Assembly: GCA_002390155.1 (NCBI GenBank)
Contig: DGOS01000008.1
Span: forward strand, 1 to 10,605
From: Hyphomicrobiaceae bacterium UBA4460
GTDB lineage: Bacteria > Pseudomonadota > Alphaproteobacteria > Rhizobiales > Methyloligellaceae
Direction of reading: 5' to 3'
Length of the DNA stretch: 10,605 bases
Of this stretch, positions 6,913-10,605 are shown one piece after another. A program made the position numbers and the translations under genes. The number at the start of each line of letters is the position of its first letter. Position 1 is the first letter of the stretch. The notes beneath the pieces were generated by a model. The model saw only the letters and a list, made by a program, of their open reading frames with translations. It did not search any database and was not told the origin of the DNA.

Positions 6913-6944
6913 GCCTGCCCCCTTCTAGCCGTGCGGGCGCAGGC
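6913..6944. repeat. imperfect hairpin upstream of coaD
   Basis: GCCTGC (6913-6918) pairs with GCAGGC (6939-6944), extended inward by CCC/GGG with one bulged base. It lies about 75 bases upstream of the coaD start, in the likely promoter or leader of the operon. It has no T-tract and no recognisable riboswitch features. I see no clear -10/-35 pair in 6839-6985. Confidence 0.25.
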
Positions 6945-6987
6945 CCGGCAAGGGGACATCCGCCCGGCGCTCAAGTGGCGCACAAGC

Positions 6988-7015
6988 AAAAAGGGCCCGG
7001 CGAGGCCGGACCCTT
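6988..7015 (-). terminator. rho-independent terminator of the ompW gene
   Basis: On the minus strand an 11-bp stem, AAGGGTCCGGC (7015-7005) against GCCGGGCCCTT (7001-6991) with one wobble and a three-base loop, runs directly into TTTTT. It lies 26 bases past the stop of the OmpW gene. It separates that gene from the coaD operon, so the operon needs its own promoter. Confidence 0.9.
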
Positions 7016-7041
7016 CACGCTGAGTTTCGTGGTTTTTTGGT

Positions 7042-7761
7042 CTACTTCAGCGTTGTCTCGTAGACCTGCGCGCCGTGGCCGAACAGATCGCCAAGGTTGA
7101 AGCGGTAGCCGAAACCGGCGGAGATGATCAGCGGATCGAGATCCACGTCCGCGCGTACGCCGGTGCCGTTCCAATTGACGTCGGTGTTGAGCCAGGTCTT
7201 CTTCACGTCGGCATTGAGGTACCAGCCGTCGCCCACGGAAATATCGAGACCCGCCTGAAGAGTGAAGCCAAGCCCATCGTCAATGTTGACCTTCGTTGCG
7301 CCGAGCCGGTTTTGGCCCGTGCCCTCATTGAAGAAGGCGATGTATTGCAGGCCCGCGCCCACATAAGGCTTGATCGTGCCTTCGGTGTTGAAGTGGTACT
7401 GCGCCGTCAGGGCCGGCGGGAAGATCCAGGTGTCGGCGATCTCGCCGAGGCCCGCGATCGAGCCGGTGCCCGTCACGTCGTGTTTGGCGAAGCAGCAGAA
7501 CAGCTCAACCGCGATATTGTCATTGAAGAAGTAGGTCAGCGTCGTGGCCGGGATGATCTCGTCGCTGACATCGGCGTTGGCGCCGCCAATGCGCGCGCCG
7601 CCCGCCGTGACGGAGGCATCGGTATCAGGCAGAACCCCGGTGACCAGACCGCGGATCATGAAGTTCCCGTGGCTGTCCCCGGCCATGACGGGAGACACAT
7701 CCCACGCAGCGGACGCCAGCAGAGCGGCGGCGGCCAAAAAACCAGTTGTGAATTTATTCAT
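7042..7761 (-). CDS. ompW: OmpW-family outer-membrane beta-barrel protein
   Basis: A 239-residue protein with a signal peptide (1-27, ending Pro-Val-Met-Ala) and alternating beta-strand patterns typical of the eight-stranded OmpW barrel, a small outer-membrane channel for hydrophobic compounds. Family blocks are FMIRGLVTGVLPD (34-46), LTYFFNDNIAVEL (75-87), WIFPPALTAQYHF (112-124), KPYVGAGLQYIAFF (131-144), LQAGLDISVGDGWYLNADVK (168-187) and IISAGFGYRF (212-221). About 18 residues follow the last barrel strand. Two adjacent cysteines (89-90) lie just after ELF, unusual in a barrel but, as I recall, found in alphaproteobacterial relatives. The ATG has GGGGGA upstream. It is divergent from a Crp/Fnr regulator, with FNR-type boxes between them; E. 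coli ompW is known to respond to oxygen through FNR, so redox control is plausible. Confidence 0.88.
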   Translation of the reverse strand: MNKFTTGFLAAAALLASAAWDVSPVMAGDSHGNFMIRGLVTGVLPDTDASVTAGGARIGGANADVSDEIIPATTLTYFFNDNIAVELFCCFAKHDVTGTGSIAGLGEIADTWIFPPALTAQYHFNTEGTIKPYVGAGLQYIAFFNEGTGQNRLGATKVNIDDGLGFTLQAGLDISVGDGWYLNADVKKTWLNTDVNWNGTGVRADVDLDPLIISAGFGYRFNLGDLFGHGAQVYETTLK

Positions 7762-7865
7762 ATCAACGTCCCCCAGTCGTGGCCGCGATCCGGCCCCTCA
7801 CCCTTGTTCTGTCGTATTGTTGAAATGAAGGAGGCCCGACCTCCAGCCCGGATCGGCGTCGCGGC

Positions 7866-7879
7866 CTGACATAAGTCAG
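7866..7879. promoter_or_regulatory. palindrome CTGAC-ATAA-GTCAG, possible operator
   Basis: The 5-4-5 geometry equals that of Crp/Fnr-family sites but the half-site is CTGAC rather than TTGAT. It lies about 105 bases upstream of the ompW start. It may bind the neighbouring regulator weakly, or another factor. Confidence 0.35.
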
Positions 7880-7903
7880 CCTCCGTCATATCGGGGGTTC
7901 ACT

Positions 7904-7919
7904 GTTGCCCGCGTGCAAC
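7904..7919. repeat. inverted repeat GTTGC-N6-GCAAC
   Basis: An exact 5-bp inverted repeat next to the FNR-type box at 7928, on the ompW side. It may be an operator, or it may arise by chance in GC-rich DNA. Confidence 0.3.
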
Positions 7920-7927
7920 GGTTTTTC

Positions 7928-7941
7928 TTGATCTGCGTCAA
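7928..7941. promoter_or_regulatory. FNR/FixK-type box TTGAT-CTGC-GTCAA
   Basis: Matches the TTGAT-N4-ATCAA consensus at nine of ten half-site positions. Its centre lies about 173 bases upstream of the ompW ATG and 120 upstream of the regulator ATG. If it activates leftward in class II geometry (centre at -41.5), transcription would start near 7893, giving ompW a leader of about 130 bases. Confidence 0.7.
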
Positions 7942-8001
7942 ACCTTTGCGGGCATTCGGGAGCCTGGCACGCGGGGTCGCGGAGCCACGGGCCTTCGGGG
8001 C

Positions 8002-8015
8002 TTGATCGATATCAA
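8002..8015. promoter_or_regulatory. FNR/FixK-type box TTGAT-CGAT-ATCAA
   Basis: A full match to the TTGAT-N4-ATCAA consensus, 38 bases before the regulator's first possible ATG. Rightward class II activation would place the transcript start near 8050, almost on that ATG, which favours the later TTG start at 8084. The site could equally serve autorepression. Confidence 0.75.
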
Positions 8016-8053
8016 AGCGCGACTCGCGTCGAAGACGGACAGCTTGCTCTTCG

Positions 8054-8845
8054 ATGGCGGACGCTCCGCCGTGGGGAGAACCCTTGGTAGCAACAACCAG
8101 CCTGAAAGAGAGGGAGGTGTTCGGAAACACGAACGCCCGGCCCTCAGAACGCACGATCGACGTCTCGCAATCCATTCCTGGCAAACTTGCCACGCATGGC
8201 GCCGTGGTGCGGACCCGGCGGGGACAATCGCTGTCGCTTGCCTTGGACGGCGCGGAAATGGTCTATGTGGTCCGCTCCGGCGCGCTGATGCTGCGGGTGG
8301 CCTTCCCGGACGAAATGCGCCAGGTGGTGGCGCTTCTGTATCCTGGCGAGGTGTTCCGCGCCGCCTTCGCGCCGCCGGCCGCTTCGGCCAGGCTTTCATC
8401 CGTTGGCGCAGGCGAAGCCTTACGGTTCCGCTGGCCCGTCTTCTCCGATCTGGCGGCGACGAACCCAGAGATCGAGCGCTTCTATAACGATGCCGTGGCC
8501 AGGCAGACCGCCAGGGCCGCCATCCATACGGCCGCGGTGGGTCGCTTCGACTGCCGGCAACGGGTCGCGACCTTCCTCCTGGAACTTGCCTTACGGACCG
8601 GCGTACGGGCGCCATGCGGCGGGCTCGACTTCGAGATTCCGCTCAACCGCACCGACATCGCCGATTATCTAGGGCTCAACGCCGACACCCTGTCCCGGAC
8701 CATGTCGCGCTTGCGCGCCTCAGGGCTCCTGAGCCATCCGGAGCGCAATCGGGGTCTCGTGCGCGACGTGGCCGCGCTGGCGGCGCTGACGCCGGCGGCA
8801 CGGGCGCTGATGGGGCTCAACGGCGGAGGCCAGCCACCAGCCTGA
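8054..8845 (+). CDS. Crp/Fnr-family transcriptional regulator, FixK-like
   Basis: A protein of up to 263 residues. About 45-130 form the cNMP-binding-type beta-roll (VYVVRSGALMLRV at 70-82, LLYPGEVF at 94-101), a long dimer helix follows, and a winged helix-turn-helix spans about 195-226 (RTDIADYLGLNADTLSRTMSRLRASGLL). The recognition helix carries DTLSR at 211-215, aligning with the E209-S212-R213 set of E. coli FNR that reads TTGAT, with Asp replacing Glu. The four FNR cluster cysteines are absent (only Cys167 and Cys188), so it is not a direct Fe-S oxygen sensor of the FNR type; the FixK and NnrR groups are closer in that respect. The start is uncertain: ATG 8054 has no ribosome-binding site, whereas TTG 8084 follows GGGGAG at good spacing. 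It is divergent from ompW and convergent with gyrA. Confidence 0.88.
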   Translation: MADAPPWGEPLVATTSLKEREVFGNTNARPSERTIDVSQSIPGKLATHGAVVRTRRGQSLSLALDGAEMVYVVRSGALMLRVAFPDEMRQVVALLYPGEVFRAAFAPPAASARLSSVGAGEALRFRWPVFSDLAATNPEIERFYNDAVARQTARAAIHTAAVGRFDCRQRVATFLLELALRTGVRAPCGGLDFEIPLNRTDIADYLGLNADTLSRTMSRLRASGLLSHPERNRGLVRDVAALAALTPAARALMGLNGGGQPPA

Positions 8846-8856
8846 CGCCCTAGGTT

Positions 8857-8874
8857 CCAGGGTTTAGGTCCTGG
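8857..8874. terminator. weak inverted repeat between the regulator gene and gyrA
   Basis: CCAGG (8857-8861) and CCTGG (8870-8874) flank eight bases in the 29-base gap between the convergent stops. No T-tract follows on either strand, so it is at best a weak bidirectional terminator. Confidence 0.3.
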
Positions 8875-10605
8875 CTACTCGCTCCCGGATACATCGTCCT
8901 CGGGCTCCTCGACACCATCTTCGCCGTTCTCGTCGGGAATGTGCTCGACCGACACCACGCGCTCGTCTTCAGCGGTATCGAACACGATGACGCCTTGGGT
9001 CGACCGGCCCATGATGGAGATGCCTTCCACGGGAATGCGGATCAGCTGGCCACGATTGGTGACGAGCATGATCTGGTCGCTGTCCTGCGCCGGGAAGGAC
9101 GCCACCAGTTTGCCGTTACGCGGATTGACGACCATGCCGATAATGCCTTTGCCGCCGCGGCCCGAGACGCGGTACTCGTAAGCGCTCGACCGTTTGCCGT
9201 AGCCGTTCTCCGAAACCGTCAATACGAATTCCTCGTGCGCGCTGAGCTCCGCGTAGCGCTCGGTGCTGAGCGCCACGGCCTCCGCATCGCCCTCCTCGGG
9301 CTCGATGTCGGGCTCATAATCCGCGCCGCCACGGCGTACCATATTGGCTTGCCGCACATAGGCGGCCCGTTCGGACGCCTCCGCCTCGATATGGTTGAGG
9401 ATCGTCAAAGAGATGAGCTCGTCATCTTTGCCGAGCTTGATGCCGCGCACACCGGCCGAGTCCCGTCCTTTGAACACGCGCACGTCGGTGGTGGGGAACC
9501 GGATCGCCTGACCGTCCCGCGAGGTGAGCAGCACGTCCTGCTGCGGATTGCAGATCTCCACGCCGACGATGTGGTCCTTTTCGTCGAGCTTCATGGCGAT
9601 CTTGCCGTTCTGGCGCACCTCGATGAAGTCGGAGAGCTTGTTGCGGCGGACGCTGCCGTAGTTTGTCGCGAACATCACGTCGAGTTCCGCCCAAGACGAC
9701 TCGTCTTCCGGTAGCGGCAAAATGGTGGTTATGGTCTCGTGCTTGCTCAGCGGCAACAGATTGACCAACGCCTTGCCGCGTGCCTGCGGTGCGGCCGCGG
9801 GCAGACGCCACACTTTCATTTTGTAAACCATGCCGCCGGAAGAAAAGAACAGCACCGGCGTGTGGGTATTGGCGATGAAAATGCGGCTGACGAAATCCTC
9901 GTCGCGCGTTGCCATGCCGGCACGGCCCTTGCCGCCGCGGCGTTGCGCGCGATAGGCCGAAAGCGGGACGCGCTTGATGTAACCCTTGTGGGACACGGTC
10001 ACGACCATGTCCTCGCGCTGGATCAGGTCCTCGTCCTCGACCTCGCCCACCATGTCGACGATTTCGGTACGGCGTGGCGTGCCGAACTGCTCTTTCAGTT
10101 CGGTCAACTCGTCCTTGACGATGCCGACGATCCGCGCGCGCGACCGCAATATTTCCAGGTAATCGGCGATCTGGTCGCCGAGCCCCTTCAGTTCGTCGCC
10201 GATCTCATCGCGGCCAAGCGCCGTCAGGCGTTGCAGGCGCAGGTCGAGAATGGCGCGAGCCTGTTCCTCCGATAGGCGATAGGTCCCTTTCGCGGAGACC
10301 GTGTGCCGGGGATCGGCAATCAACTCGACCAGCGCCACAACGTCTTTCGCCGGCCAATCGCGCCCCATCAATTGCTCGCGCGCCGTCGAGGGATCCGGTG
10401 CTTTTCGAATCAGCGCGATCACCTCGTCGATATTGGCAACCGCGATAGCAAGCCCGACCAGTACGTGCGCACGGTCACGCGCTTTGCGCAGCAGGAACTT
10501 GATGCGGCGTCCGACGACCTCTTCGCGGAACTCGGTGAAAGCGCGGATCATGTCCTTCAGATTGAGCAGCTCGGGGCGGCCGCCGTTCAGCGCCACCATG
10601 TTGCA
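8875..10605 (-). CDS. gyrA: DNA gyrase subunit A, C-terminal part (gene runs off the window)
   Basis: The C-terminal roughly 576 residues of GyrA, which with GyrB supercoils DNA using ATP. The N-terminal part with the active-site tyrosine lies beyond the right edge; the frame stays open through 10605. Visible are the end of the breakage-reunion domain and the coiled coil (LLNLKDMIRAF, then RKARDRAHVL), the QAR-type motif SEEQARAILDLRLQRLT and the C-terminal beta-pinwheel. The GyrA box QRRGGKG (9925-9945), which distinguishes GyrA from ParC, opens the pinwheel. Counting from Met at 10599, residues about 401-456 are an acidic, Arg-rich insertion between two blades, absent from E. coli and, as I recall, common in alphaproteobacteria. 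A second box-like GRGGKG follows at 480-485. The tail is acidic. TAG stop at 8875-8877. Confidence 0.97.
   Translation of the reverse strand, partial: CNMVALNGGRPELLNLKDMIRAFTEFREEVVGRRIKFLLRKARDRAHVLVGLAIAVANIDEVIALIRKAPDPSTAREQLMGRDWPAKDVVALVELIADPRHTVSAKGTYRLSEEQARAILDLRLQRLTALGRDEIGDELKGLGDQIADYLEILRSRARIVGIVKDELTELKEQFGTPRRTEIVDMVGEVEDEDLIQREDMVVTVSHKGYIKRVPLSAYRAQRRGGKGRAGMATRDEDFVSRIFIANTHTPVLFFSSGGMVYKMKVWRLPAAAPQARGKALVNLLPLSKHETITTILPLPEDESSWAELDVMFATNYGSVRRNKLSDFIEVRQNGKIAMKLDEKDHIVGVEICNPQQDVLLTSRDGQAIRFPTTDVRVFKGRDSAGVRGIKLGKDDELISLTILNHIEAEASERAAYVRQANMVRRGGADYEPDIEPEEGDAEAVALSTERYAELSAHEEFVLTVSENGYGKRSSAYEYRVSGRGGKGIIGMVVNPRNGKLVASFPAQDSDQIMLVTNRGQLIRIPVEGISIMGRSTQGVIVFDTAEDERVVSVEHIPDENGEDGVEEPEDDVSGSE

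Larger units (their letters stand above)
7762..8053. promoter_or_regulatory. divergent ompW / Crp-Fnr regulator intergenic region
   Basis: The 292-base gap carries no convincing gene. It contains two FNR/FixK-type boxes (7928-7941 and 8002-8015), a CTGAC-N4-GTCAG palindrome (7866-7879), a GTTGC-N6-GCAAC palindrome (7904-7919) and a GGAGG-N5-CCTCC hairpin (7830-7844) in what would be the ompW leader. No clean -10/-35 pair is seen for either direction, as expected for activator-dependent promoters. Confidence 0.6.

Noticed and set aside
7075..7869. Plus-strand open frame opposite ompW
   Set aside because: Antisense to a protein with signal peptide, barrel motifs, ribosome-binding site and its own terminator.
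7876..8193. Minus-strand frame of 105 codons across the ompW-regulator gap
   Set aside because: It overlaps the regulator's coding start and both FNR-type boxes, and its sequence is low-complexity and basic without family features.
8941..9714. Plus-strand open frame opposite gyrA
   Set aside because: Wholly antisense to conserved GyrA pinwheel sequence; His/Arg-rich composition and no motif.
1..10605. CRISPR array, insertion sequence, prophage, tRNA or rRNA
   Set aside because: No regularly spaced direct repeats, transposase or integrase motifs, target duplications, cloverleaf or rRNA-like sequence were seen on either strand.

Overview
The window reads as a chromosomal segment of a GC-rich alphaproteobacterium, most likely of the order Hyphomicrobiales (Rhizobiales). 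The arguments are the order gyrA, coaD, two cyclophilin genes, queA, tgt, which I recall as typical of that order, an alphaproteobacterial-style acidic insertion in GyrA, a compact DHFR-like protein, and FNR/FixK-type operators. I cannot name the genus. I see no mobile element, CRISPR array, rRNA or tRNA.

Layout from left to right. Positions 1-660 hold a strong, probably bidirectional terminator (74-110) and a gene for a tiny secreted two-cysteine protein (235-450, minus) preceded by a run of short palindromes. Next on the minus strand are a small two-helix membrane protein (660-974) and a compact dihydrofolate-reductase-like protein (1046-1453), both with TTG starts. An EamA-type transporter (1548-2477, plus) diverges from the DHFR gene and converges to within 4 bases of tgt.

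The centre is a tight minus-strand operon read from right to left: coaD (6838-6344), periplasmic cyclophilin (6321-5674), cytoplasmic cyclophilin (5646-5185), a YdcZ/DUF606-type membrane protein (5175-4699), queA (4691-3606) and tgt (3609-2482). Gaps are 22, 27, 9 and 7 bases, and queA and tgt overlap by ATGA. coaD serves coenzyme A synthesis, the cyclophilins fold proteins in two compartments, and Tgt then QueA act in sequence on queuosine tRNA modification.

The right part holds an OmpW-family porin gene (7042-7761, minus) with its own terminator. It diverges from a Crp/Fnr-family regulator gene (8054-8845, plus) across a 292-base region containing two FNR/FixK-type boxes and further palindromes. 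The C-terminal part of gyrA (minus) runs off the right edge.

The points most worth a second look are the regulator/OmpW pair with its operators, and a Tgt that lacks three of the four usual zinc ligands. Also notable are two DMT-type transporters bracketing queA-tgt and the palindrome cluster upstream of the small secreted protein. No clearly new multi-gene system is evident; most genes are housekeeping.
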